From Beroe forskalii (Eukaryota; Ctenophora; Nuda; Beroida; Beroidae), in contig WFMF01000527.1 in the NCBI GenBank assembly GCA_011033025.1, positions 1-64,000 of the forward strand: 64,000 nucleotides of DNA. Direction: 5' to 3'. Below are positions 12,107-23,700 of this stretch, piece after piece. The notes below the pieces were generated by a model. It was not told the DNA's origin. It saw nothing but the letters and a program-made list of their open reading frames with translations, and did no database searches. Made by a program: the position numbers and the translations under genes. Position 1 is the stretch's first letter. Each line of letters opens with the position of its first letter.

Positions 12107-13493
12107 ATGTATGATGTTTGTGTTGTTGGAGCTGGGACGATGGGATCAGCAACTGCCTACCAACTTTCAAGATATGCTGGGACAAAGACTTGCCTTGTTG
12201 GTCCAGGTAACATGCATGCAATTGAAATATTCTTGTCTACATGTACTTGACTATGTTTTTCAAAACATGTTTTGGATCAATAAAAGACATAATGTAGAGA
12301 GCAAAAATGGAGAAATTCAAACTGTTTAAGTTTAACTGCTTGACAACTCTTCCTTTTATAGCTGTCCTTCAGGTGAACCAAAACTCAAAACTGTTGAATG
12401 TGATGTATTTGGTTGTCATTATGATGAAGGCCGTATAACTCGTGTTATTTCCCCTATTGAAAGTGAACAAATACTTGCCTATAGAAGTATGCTTGGTTAT
12501 GAGCACCTTGAGAAGGAATCAGGTATAAAGATATTTACTGAAGCAGGATTTGCTGCTTTAGGTGAAGCAGGAGACAGTTATATTGAAGATTATTCAAGAA
12601 TGACTGACCTGTTCTGTAATAAAAATAACCTTGCCTATGAAGAGATGAGCCTTTCATTTGTTAAAGAAAACTGGGATCACCTTACAGTACCAACAACCTG
12701 TTATGGGCGTTACTCCAAGAAATATAATGGGTACATAAGTGTCAGAAATTTGGTCCAAGCATGCCAATCTGTTTTTATTCAGAATGGTGGCAAGAGATTT
12801 GAATGTTGTGCAAAAAGAATCAATGAGATTGAAAATGGGTTTGACATTCAATTAAGCAATGGAGAAACCATTAAATCTAGAAAAGTTGTGGTAACCTGTG
12901 GTTCATTCAGCAATTTCCTAAGTTTTCTTCCTTCTCATCAAATGATTGATTACCAGCTAATTGGTCACACTGTAATGAAGTTTGAGCTTACACTTTCAGA
13001 TTCTAAAAAGCTGCAAGACTTGCCTTCCATGATATACAAGCCCTCTAAAGATATTTCAGACTATGTATATATTCTTCCTCCAATAAAATATCCTAATGGC
13101 AAAGTCTATATCAAGTTTGGTCATACTGTTCACCCAGAAAATGATCATGAGAAGATTGGAAAATACCTTGAAACTCTGGAAGATGTAAAAAATTGGTACT
13201 GTCAATCTGATTACCCAAAAGCTCGAAGATATTTTGGTTCCAATTTTGCCAAGATATTTCCTGATATATCTCCAATATCAGAAGAGCTGGATTTTTGTGT
13301 TATGGCCATAACCCCTTCTGGTAAACAGTACATCGATTTCATAAAAGATGGGTTATTAGTGGGGACAGGGGGTAATGGAAAATCAGCAAAATTTGGACTA
13401 GAAATTGGTAATATTTGTGCTAAGAATATTCTAAGTGGAAAATGGGACTATGATCTTGATAAAAGTCAGTTTGCTGTCCAGTACAAAGCCTAA
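12107..13493 (+). CDS. PIPOX/sarcosine-oxidase-like FAD-dependent amine oxidoreductase
   Basis: Two exons, 12107-12206 and 12373-13493, join in phase (CCAG|gtaaca ... ttcag|GTGAACC) to give 406 residues, close to the usual ~390 of peroxisomal sarcosine oxidases. The start MYDVCVVGAGTMGSATAYQL is the Rossmann FAD-binding GxGxxG motif of the DAO superfamily. The segment DEGRITR is the conserved strand near the flavin. Cys342, in FCVMAITPSGKQY, aligns with the covalent-flavin cysteine of monomeric sarcosine oxidase/PIPOX. GTGGNGKSAKFG near the end matches the second flavin-contacting loop. These enzymes oxidise sarcosine, pipecolate or other N-methyl amino acids with O2 to give H2O2. The C-terminus QYKA is not a classic peroxisomal PTS1, so peroxisomal location is not supported. 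The exon also reads open upstream of the ATG from acceptor 12098, and a phase-compatible candidate exon ends at 11731. Confidence 0.88.
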
Positions 13494-14167
13494 AAACATA
13501 TTTCTATGATAGTGTTGGTATAAGTTTTATTTTAGGTAAACCACAGACTGCTTAGTAGCAAATGGCCATATTGATCAAACATATTTGATTTGAGTTTAGC
13601 TAATGAGCAATTTTTTTAATTTCATCAAACACAGATATATTGATATTTTTAAAGTTTTTATCATTCAATGTAGATTTTTGTTTATATAAACATAATAGAA
13701 TTAATGAGTTTTTGTATTGTGTTAATCAATGATAATCTATTATTCAGAGTTTTATCGATTCTTATGTTGCTGTATTAGAATGATTACATGATTATTAATT
13801 GATTTCTTATAAGGTTTTCTAGCATAGTTTTAAGTGGTTTTTAAAATTTCTTTTACCTATTACCAAAAAGGGTTTGTTTTCAAACTTTGAATGAAGTTAA
13901 TGACCATAAAATTAATAATTTTATACAATGCTTTACTGCTTCAGGTAGGTATAATTTTGGAACAGGGCATTTTGTTCTGTCTATTGATCGACTTCAAACT
14001 TTCAAATTCCAATTAATTTTCAAATTTCATAATTAATTTAATTCCGTACAATCCATTCATATTCCACTTGATCATTTTGTCCTCCATTATGGAATTTCAT
14101 TTGTTTCTTCCAGTAATTATTTTGGCTAAAATGATGACATAATGACAAATTAACTAACTGAGCTGAG
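13494..14167. other. Spacer between the oxidase and the phosphatase
   Basis: This is AT-rich DNA without a gene. It probably holds the 3' UTR of the oxidase gene and the promoter/5' UTR of the phosphatase gene. Confidence 0.5.
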
Positions 14168-16050
14168 ATGAATATCAGAGAGTTATTCCAGTTCCTTGAC
14201 TCAGAGAATAAGTGGAAGAATGACTTCAGCATGCTACACTTTGAGTCATATGAAATAGCAGATTCTAGGCTCCACACAATGTCAGCTAAGAGTGAACATA
14301 ATAGGTTAGTTGTCTTGTTGAAACCCATCCTTGATTACTTACTTGAGCAGCGATTGAAAAAGATGTAAACGAGTTTTTACTATAGCTTGATGCCAATTGA
14401 TACAGCAATTCCTTTTCTTTGTTTTTGATAAGGTACTCTATCTTGATAACCCACATTCTCACAGGTCTCGGAACCGTTACATTGATGTGCTACCTTATGA
14501 TGAAACCAGAGTCATTCTACGAAGTCCAAATGACTACATCAATGCTTCGCATGTGAAGCCCCCATTTGTTGATTCAGAGTACATTTGTTGCCAAGTAAGT
14601 TTCAAAAACATTGATCGGTGTAAAAGTTTGATTTTTGTGTCTGGCTGGTTTTCTGTAGACTAATAGAAACAATTTATCGAAAAATCAATTCTTTGTCGAT
14701 TGAAGAATTCTGTTCTGTGGGACATTGCAGTAAAGTATTTGTGGGTAGAAATAGATATAAAACGTATGTTACTTTCAGGGTCCAATGGCCAATACGAGTA
14801 TGGACTTCTGGAGGATGCTTTGGGATGAAAACTCAACAGTTATTATCATGTTGAATAGACTTATTGAGAACAACAGATTAAAGTGCCATCCTTACTGGCC
14901 AACAGGCGAAACCGACGAGGATGGAGAAGTTGACAACATATTCTCATCCGAGGACTTTACTGTAACCTTCATCGACAAAGATGATTACAACTTTTATGCT
15001 ATCAGTCGTTTGTGTTTGCTGAAAAACGACAGCGATGAGAAAAGGACTATTTATCATTTACATTATTACGATTGGCCGGACTTTGGGGTTCCAGAGTCGC
15101 CTCATAAGTTTCTGGAGTTCCTTAAAACAGTCAGATCGTATTACACCAGTAGTCCAGGTCCTCCAATAGTCCACTGTTCGGCGGGTATTGGGAGAACTGG
15201 GACTCTTGTCCTTGTTGACACAATTCTTTATATCATCGAGCAGAAACAGACTCTAAATATTGACATCTACTCAATTCTGGTTTATATTCGCCAGCACCGT
15301 TTTGGCCTTGTCCAAACTCCCGATCAACTCAGATTTTGTTTTTTAGCAATTCTCAATGGCATCGCAGAGTTAAACTCTTCAGATTTCAATAACGAAAGAA
15401 TCACAGCAGAGCTGGATTTAGATCTTGAGAGCTCTGATGGCAGTGTGGAATACCTGGATTCCAATGGATCTGACTTTGAAACGGATGAAGATGAGTTCTG
15501 CCCGGATGAGGAAGACGACGACAGTGATATTATTGATGATGGGGAAGATGCTGTCCTCGAAGATGGGATTGATAACATTGAAGAAGACGAAGAGATTCTG
15601 CAAAATGACGAAGATGCTATAATCGACGAGTGTGATATTGCTTTGGATGAGAGGATCAGTTCACCTGAAGACGAGTTAGTTGCAGATCACATCATTAATG
15701 ATCTTCAGAGGAAAATGTCAGAGGACCTACTCCGTCCTCATGATGATACTCCAGACCAGAACTCAGAGTCTCCTTCCCCTCTGGATGATGAGCTGATGCG
15801 AGACTCTGACACTTCGCCTGATATTCAACTGGTGGAGGAACCAGGGGAAGGAGATATGATGACGAATGAGGAAATCATGAACAGGAAAGCAAAGACAGCT
15901 TCGATTGTTTCAGATATGAAAGAACGGTTGAAGGCCCATGAAGAGTGGGAAGATCGGAAAGTTTACATGTGGAATAGCTTCGGAAAGCCACTACTTTTCG
16001 GGTCAATTGCAGCCGTTGGGTTGTCGATTCTTGTTTACTACCTAAGGTAG
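14168..16050 (+). CDS. PTP1B/TCPTP-like non-receptor tyrosine phosphatase, tail-anchored
   Basis: Exons 14168-14304, 14465-14594 and 14779-16050 join in phase to 512 residues. The catalytic domain follows the PTPN1/PTPN2 order: NRYIDVLPYDETRV, NDYINAS, QGPMANTSMDFWRMLW, WPDFGVP (general acid Asp190), and the P-loop HCSAGIGRTG with nucleophile Cys222, close to the human positions 181 and 215. Catalysis is hydrolysis of phosphotyrosine. Residues ~300-450 form a highly acidic, disordered linker (many Asp/Glu with Ser). The C-terminus has a basic/charged segment, then a hydrophobic helix (PLLFGSIAAVGLSILVYYLR) ending at the last residue, which is the ER tail anchor typical of PTP1B. The start Met fits the PTP1B N-terminal helix in length. 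The expected role is on the ER, dephosphorylating receptor tyrosine kinases and JAKs; this is inferred from the family. Confidence 0.93.
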
Positions 16051-17648
16051 AACAGACAGTGTTGGAGATAAAGAAATTTATTCCTTTTCCTGACGTTTCT
16101 GTCCCAATATAATTTTTATAGAAGGTTTTTATGCTTCCGCCTGGATTCTTCCTCAGATATCAATGTAATGAGACATGGCTCTCGTGTTTCAAGTGACCAA
16201 AAAAGCTTTGGCGCTTAATCTAGAAAGTATATTTATTCGGACTTATCATTCAACCTCGACTGCTACATTCATTGTTGAATAGCTACATGAGAATAGGTTA
16301 CTGTAAAGACCATTGGTCGTGAGTCTCGCCGCCATGTCTAATGTCTAAAACGTGAAACAATGAAACAATTGGAATTCAGTGCAAGGATAATTGTACTACT
16401 GACAAAATAATACATGAATGGAGTTCAGCCTTTTAGGATAAGTAAAAATCGCCCCCCATTGAGGGGCCGGCTACTGGTTAGAGACAAATTTGACTCAAAC
16501 GTAACAAATTTGACTCAAATGTAAATGGCTCAGCTAGATCTCCCTAGTCAGATTGACAGCATTTTGGAATTTCTTTGAACCCTTCGAACTAAAACTTGGG
16601 TATATATAATTATGTTGGCTCAAACTGTTATACATATTAGGTGCATCCGAATTTCGGATGAACGGACAACGGATTGTATTGCACAATACAATGGACAACG
16701 GAACCTTTTTTATTTATATGTTTTGAGTTATATAATAGCCTTATCTTTTAATGTGACATTGAATGGTTTACTTTTTATTGAGGCATGTTGAATTAGTTTT
16801 GTCATTTCACTATTTCTGAAATGTTACAACAAATATCATTATACCTGAATCATGACTTTGAGTCGGCCGCCGTGGTTAATGATCTCGTATTATAGATGCT
16901 AATAAATGTAAATCTGAAACCAGAAGGAAATGTGTACAAATTTTGTTCTCGAAGGAGAAAGTATATCTAGTCTCAATTCTGATATAGCCAGAATTCTTTA
17001 TTATATTACAATTTATATGAAATTTCCTCTGCTACTTGGATACAAATATAAGAAATTGCTATCGGGCAAAATATTCTTGAAAGATTGCAAACTTTTATGT
17101 TTATTTGTATGAAAAGTTTTAATTTGTCCATCAAGATGAATTTTGAATACGATAATGGATAAAAGTGATAGTTTTTCTTCTGAGACTAGCGTTTGCCCGC
17201 GAAGATTTGCTGGATCATCTTGTATCCAGCAGATAACAGCTTGTATAGTATGTAATTCAAAACGTCTCTAAAATAGATAATAATAAATCTATGTTTCCTG
17301 CTGACATCTCACCCCTTTATTTACCTGTTCCCCATGACGACCATGGAATCTAGTGTTTTAACATGACTCCTATTTGCCAGTTTGGTGACATCTCACCCCC
17401 TATGACCTATGTTATGGCCTAAATAATTAACTGTTCCCCATGTTGTAGAGACCATTGAACATGGAATCTATTTACCTGTTTTACATGACTCTATTTGACA
17501 TCTCACCCCCCCTTATTATTTTACCTATTCTCGAGTCAGTGTTCCCCCCCCCTATTATATTTACGTTCCCCTTGTTGTAGAGACCATGGAGTCTAGTGAC
17601 CACGTATCCCCCCTATATATGTATATTTACCTATTCCCCATGTTGTAG
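16051..17648. other. Intergenic stretch with PTP 3' UTR
   Basis: AATAAA at 16901 and 17282 are candidate poly(A) signals for the phosphatase gene. From about 17300 the sequence becomes the tandem acceptor-like repeat that leads into the first ABHD2 exon. No other gene is seen. Confidence 0.45.
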
Positions 17649-17660
17649 AGACCATGGAGT
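17320..17660 (+). repeat. Tandem repeat of the first ABHD2 exon's acceptor/start region
   Basis: The sequence ccccatgttgtagagaccat (ending at the real start ATG, 17654) is preceded by three diverged copies, near 17336, 17436 and 17568. Each has a TAG-like acceptor, AGACCAT and a GGA-ATC/GGA-GTC follow-on, separated by C-rich acctattccc spacers. The real exon start is therefore the last unit of a minisatellite. Confidence 0.7.
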
Positions 17661-17735
17661 CGGTGGAGGACATCTGGGCAAGGTCTTCCGACATACTCCG
17701 TGCTCAACAGGAGAGTCTCTGGGCCTGCAAAGACG
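17654..17735 (+). CDS. ABHD2-like gene, N-terminal extension exon 1
   Basis: The ATG at 17654 gives MESVEDIWARSSDILRAQ and ends in GACG|gtaaac (phase 1). It may begin the coding sequence or follow the acceptor ttgtag at 17648. The WARSS..LRA motif recurs in the next exon, suggesting internal duplication. It is linked to the hydrolase only by phase and order. Confidence 0.6.
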
Positions 17736-20700
17736 GTAAACACCACATGACATTCTTAATCGTATCTTTCATCTTTTAATCACCATATAAGAATCTTTTG
17801 ATTTTAATCATCTCCTTTAAAGCTTCAAATCAGACCACCATAAAAATATTAAACTTTAAATCTGCAAGGACGGTAAAAACTATGATATTCTTTAATAATA
17901 TCTATATAATCACATTCTTAATCATGTCATAGAACTTATCTTCAAAGACGGTTAACTCTGGGATATTCTCTTGATATTCTTAATCATGCCCTTCAAATAA
18001 GATGGCCATCTTTAAATAGACAAAACATAATTTCATTTTCTTTTATAGTACACTGTACAAGTGTACACTGTACAGATCGTTTTATTTAAGACAATAAATT
18101 GAATCCTTCAGGTCTCATCGCCCAACAAGAAGATTTCTGGGCCCGCAGCTCCGAAAGTCTCAGAGCTCGTCGAGACGACCTTCTCAAGATGACGTCACTG
18201 AGTCGAGATGACCTCTACAAGTCTCAAGAGACCTTCCGACTGAGGTCTTCAGAGCTGTTCGCTTCCATCACAGAGTCACTGTCTTTGGAACAGACGGACG
18301 GTAAGCCATAGTTGAGAAAATGGACTTTTTAAGGTACTGACAGAAGCCAAACATTCTGATAAACCAAACTGAAATTTATCAAAAAAGCCGAACAAAGTTA
18401 ATTAGTTACAGTTTATCACTTCTATATTTGTTGCAATTTTGTGTTCTCTTATCTCTGCGCTTATCGGCACATAAATACTGCAGCTTGTGTTGTACTGTTA
18501 CCTTGTGGTATGAGTGAAAAAGCAAGCTAAGTCGTCGATATGTACAACTATACAATCAGAAAAGCAGAATTAAATCAATTCGGCTACTTTAATTACTGTT
18601 ATCTTGACCGCAACTTTAAACGGAGCAAATACTTTTCTCATCTATGCGGTGTGCTCCTTAAAAATTGGTTGCTCAAAGTCTACATAATATACTTAATTTC
18701 AAGGTTTAATTGCTAACAAGTTTCAAGGCTTAATCGAAACTTATTCAGCTAGCGGGAATCTCCTTAATAGGTTCCTGGTTTTTTGGTAGTTATATTCCTT
18801 GATATTTTTTACGATTTGATATCACAGATCATGGTCTAAACCCACTTGCTGAACTATGGACTTCCACTTTAGCCTAAATATATACCCATTTCCTGGGGTA
18901 CCATGCCCTGATACATACCCATGCCCTGTGATTTCATTATATCCAAGTCCTCAACTTCACCTGTGTCTGCTATACCCCAACTTCCTTGGTCTTCTTTCTC
19001 CCCGGGATTATATATATTATATACTATCCGGTGCTCATTTAAACCCATTACCGCGCTCATGGAGGACTCAAGAGCACGGCTAACGAGGAGGAAATAGATC
19101 GTTTAGAGTGACGTCATTATCATGGGTTTAAATGGTGTGTTAGTGACGTGAAATTGCCGATGGTTTACGTACGGGGGCACGCACGTAACAACAAAGTTAA
19201 ACCAACTTCGAGCGGCCACCCACCGTTTTTATTACATTATATATATGTTGCGCGTCACGAACTTTGAATGTAATAGAATTTCTTTTAAGCTTTTTATATT
19301 TTATCCATGTGTCCCATCCTTGGTTCTCTCATATGATCTACGTAGGAATTATATATTATATCAAAAATTCGCGTCATTTTCAAGATTTAAATCGTTGCTA
19401 CCGGTTACGTCAAGCGCTCTCAATATCCCGTGCGCGGCTTACATTGGAAGTGCACGACAAGTGGCAACCAACAAAAGGCGGGGTGTGATGACGTCATTAT
19501 CATACCTCAAAGTGGTGTGTTATGTGAGGTCACGGCGCCTATGATCTGTCCGGAGATGGTGTTCAGCATGCTACATGCTTCTGTATGGGACACGTTTTGT
19601 TGCTATTATTAGCGATTGGAGCGCAGATTCACAGTTGAATTGCAATGAGCAATCTATATGTGTTTTAGATAAATTCATTGCGATTTAAGATCGTTAGTTT
19701 TTGTTGGACTTATATATTATATGTTTGCATAATTCTATTTCATTTCGTTGTATATGTTTTCATACTATGAATATATTTTATAGTTTTTTATATTATATCT
19801 GGAAACACGAACCATGAACAGAATGCGAATGAGTACATTGTTTTTCATCTTCGTATATATATAATAATTGATTACACCAGTGTGTGTCTATATATTGCTT
19901 TTTGTTTTCCCTCTCTCTCCCTCTCTATAGTCGCCCTTGCTATAGTGAGAGATAGTTGATTGTGTTTCTTTAGAAAAGTGCCTTGTGCTGGTGACGATGG
20001 TCCCGTACAAGAACAATATAACTCCCTAATTTGACGTCATTATTTTGATTCATAATGGGTATTTAATGACACCAAAATCTCTCTGAATATCGCCCTCACC
20101 AGAAAAAGGACGCTAAAATATCACGTCACTATCACAATGTAATTACAGTTCGTTAATGACGTTAGACCGCCTATGGGGTCTATCTAACATATGTGTGTTT
20201 GTGTTCATCTATATAATGATAATACAATATCCACTCTGACCCCAGTCTGTTTATTAGACTCTGAACCCAACAAATGTCCATTTACCACTTTACCACTCTG
20301 ATTCCATTCTACTACCACTCATCCCAGTCTGCTTACCACCTGAACTCAGTCCAATGGCCATTTACCAATTACCACTCTGATACCAATCCACTTAGACTTG
20401 ATCTCAGTTCAGCGTCAATTATTACGCTGATTCCATTCCAATTACCATCTAATCCCAGTCCTCTTTATCCACTCTGACCCCTGGTTCAATGTCTATTTTC
20501 AACTATTGATCTCAATCCACTTACCAGGACTTACAGAGTGAACTCCCACTTACCACCCACTCCCATTTCACCTATTCTACCACTCTGAACTCAGTCCAAT
20601 GTCCATTTTATCACTCTGATGCACGTCCATTTGCCACCCTGGTCTCAGTTTTAGTACTGAGTCCAATTTCCTCTAATTCCCGACTCTGTCCATAAACCAC

Positions 20701-23700
20701 TTCTATCCCAGTCCATTTGCCAACCTGATTCATGATTTTAGTCCTGAGTCCACTTTCCACTCTATTTCCCGTCTACTAACCACTTAAATTATCCCAGTCC
20801 ATTCGTCACTTTGAGAACACAGTCCTGACTCCTGATTCCAGAACACGTATCACTCTAATCTCAGTCAATTTGCCACTCTAATATCAGTCCTGAGTCCACT
20901 TTCCACTCCGATTCCTGTTTACTAACCACTTTTATCCCAGTCCTCCAGTCCATTTATTACTCAATCAAATGTCCATTTACCACTCTGATCTCAATACATG
21001 GCAGTTACCACTCTGATCCCATTCTACTTACCACTCTGATCCCAGGCCGCTTACGACTCTGAACTCATTCCAATGGCCATCTACCACTCTGATGCCAATT
21101 TACTTAGCACTCTGATCCCAGCTCAATCTTTCTATGCCCATTTTCAACTATGATCTAACCATGTAATCCCAGTCCATTGCATTTGCCACTAGGCACCCTG
21201 ATTCCATTCTAATTACCATTCTGATCTCTTTCCACTATAATGTCAATGAATGATACATTCATTGAAATATTGCAAGAAACACGGCGTTTCACTTGTTACA
21301 ATTAAAGATGTTTGTCACCACACTACTCGTACTCCTATTTCTGATAAAGTTTACAAAGAAGTCTCTATTCTACGCACCTATTTTGATCTATTGCTACCTA
21401 CTGTTTATCAAATCGAAATCCAAATAAAATTGCTGATAGAAAGTTTGCAAGGGTTTCATTTCTATGCAGGGCGTGTCAATATGGATGTAAGCCACTTACA
21501 CTCAATCTGCTGTTATACAAGAACATCGGACAAAAATATTCCCTAGATCTGCAGTAGAACGGCAGTTTTTAATTCAATTGCAGATTTTAATTGAACCGCA
21601 GATCTACAGCAGATATTCTGTACAGGAACAACGGCGTAAGTGGTGTGTTAGTGACGTGAAATGGCCGATGGTTTCCGTACGGGGGCACGCACGTAACAAC
21701 AAAGTTAAACCAACTTCGAGCGGCCACCCACCGTTTTTATTACATTATATATATGTTGCGTGTCACAAACTTTGAATGTAATAGAATTTCTTTTAAGCTT
21801 TTTATATTTTATCCATGTGTCCCATCCTTGGTTCTCTTATATGATCTACGTAGGAATTACATTATATATTAAAAATTCGCGTCATTTTCAAGATTTAAAT
21901 CGTTGCTACCGGTTACGTCAAGCGCTCTCAATATCCCGTGCGCGGCTTACATTGGAAGTGCACGACAAGTGGTAGCGAACAATAGGCGAGGATGTGATGA
22001 CGTCATTATCATACCTCAAAGTGGTGTGTTATATGAGGTCACGGCGCCTATGATCCGTCCGGGGATGGTGTTCAGCATGCTACATGCTTCTGTATGGGAC
22101 ACGTTTTGTTGCTATTATTAGCGATTGGAGCGCAGATTCACAGTTGAATTGCACGAGCAATCTATATGTGTTTTAGATAAATTCATTGCGATTTAAGATC
22201 GTTAGTTTTTGTTGGACTTATATATTATATGTTTGCATAATTCTATTTCATTTCGTTGTATATGTTTTCATACTATGAATATATTTTATAGTTTTTTATA
22301 TTATATCTGGAAACACGAACCATGAACAGAATGCGAATGAGTACCTTGTTTTCACTCTTCGTATATATATAATAATTGATTACACCAGTGTGTGTCTATA
22401 TATTGCTTTTTGTTTTCCCTCTCTCCCTCCCGCGCTATAGTGAGAGATAGTTGATTGTGTTTCCTTAGAAAAGTGCCTTGTGCCGGTGACGATGGTCCCG
22501 TACAAGAACAATATGACTCCCTAATTTGACGTCATTATTTTGATTCATAATGGGTATTTAATGACACCAAAATGTCTCTGAATATCGCCCTCACGAGAAA
22601 AAGGACGCTAATATAAAACGTCACTATCACAATGTAATTACAGTTCGTTAATGACGTTAGACCGCCTATGGGGTCTACCCAACACATGTGTGTTTGTGTT
22701 CATCTATATAATGATAATACAATAAGTGTAGTTGTTGTGTGTGATTGAATAACTATCGGATCACCAGGGACTATGCTCCTCCAAAATATTCTGTAGGTTT
22801 TCTCTGTGTTCGTGTAGTTTTTTCTCTGCTATAGTTTTCCCCTGCTCTTCAGTTTTCCTCTGTTCTAGTTTTCCTCTGCTCTAGTTTTCCTCTGCTCTAG
22901 TTTTCCTCTGCTCTATTTTCGTCTTTGCCTTACTATTTTAATCTACAAAACACAGTACAAAATTGTAGTGATTCGATCAACTCATATATCATAGTGTTTT
23001 TGAGTAATTTTGATCAACTCATGTCTGTGTGTTTTTAATTTATTTCCGAAAAATCAGCCTTAAACGTCGTTAAGCTACATAGAATTAGGCCATTTCAAGG
23101 CTGTATTACGTAACCATATGTAATCGTAGTTCCCATGAATTTAGGCCCTTCTTGAGGCCATAGTGTTTGATTAATTGTAAACTTAATTTCCTGTGAGAAG
23201 GTAGTCGGAGTGGTTGTGTTGCTGTTCATCGACTTGATATATAGCGCCCTGCTTCGTAGAAATCAGGTACGTGGGTGAGGGTTTTTCCTTTTTCCTGTCT
23301 TTTTTATTCAATTCAATTCAAGTTTGTTATTTTATTGTTTTAAATGCTTTTGATGATTTTTGGTCAAATAAAAGCATTATAGGATGGTGGCTCCAGTCAG
23401 ACCATGATATTGACAGTGACCTAATAAGTTGTGTTCAAGGACAATAGTTTTTATTTAACAGTTTGTTATGCCTACATTAAGAGGTTGATAATATATAATT
23501 TCTGTTATATGTTATTTTGATTTAATAATAATAATAATATGTGATGTTTTAAAAGAGTACTGAGTATTTGATATATTTGATATATTTTGTAGTCGATTTA
23601 AGTCGTGTTACCAGTCACGAACAGACCGATGAAATAAAAGTTTTCATATCTTCTTGTGGGAAATCCTGTTCGTTTAACATGTTTTCCGTTTAAAACATTG

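Noticed and set aside
14038-14328. Minus-strand frame of 96 codons opposite the phosphatase first exon
   Set aside because: It overlaps a well-supported coding exon on the other strand and is the shadow of it.
19245-22121. Several open frames of 60-99 codons in the two 1.1-kb repeats
   Set aside because: They occur in both copies only because the DNA is repeated. They differ by frame-breaking indels and match no known protein style.
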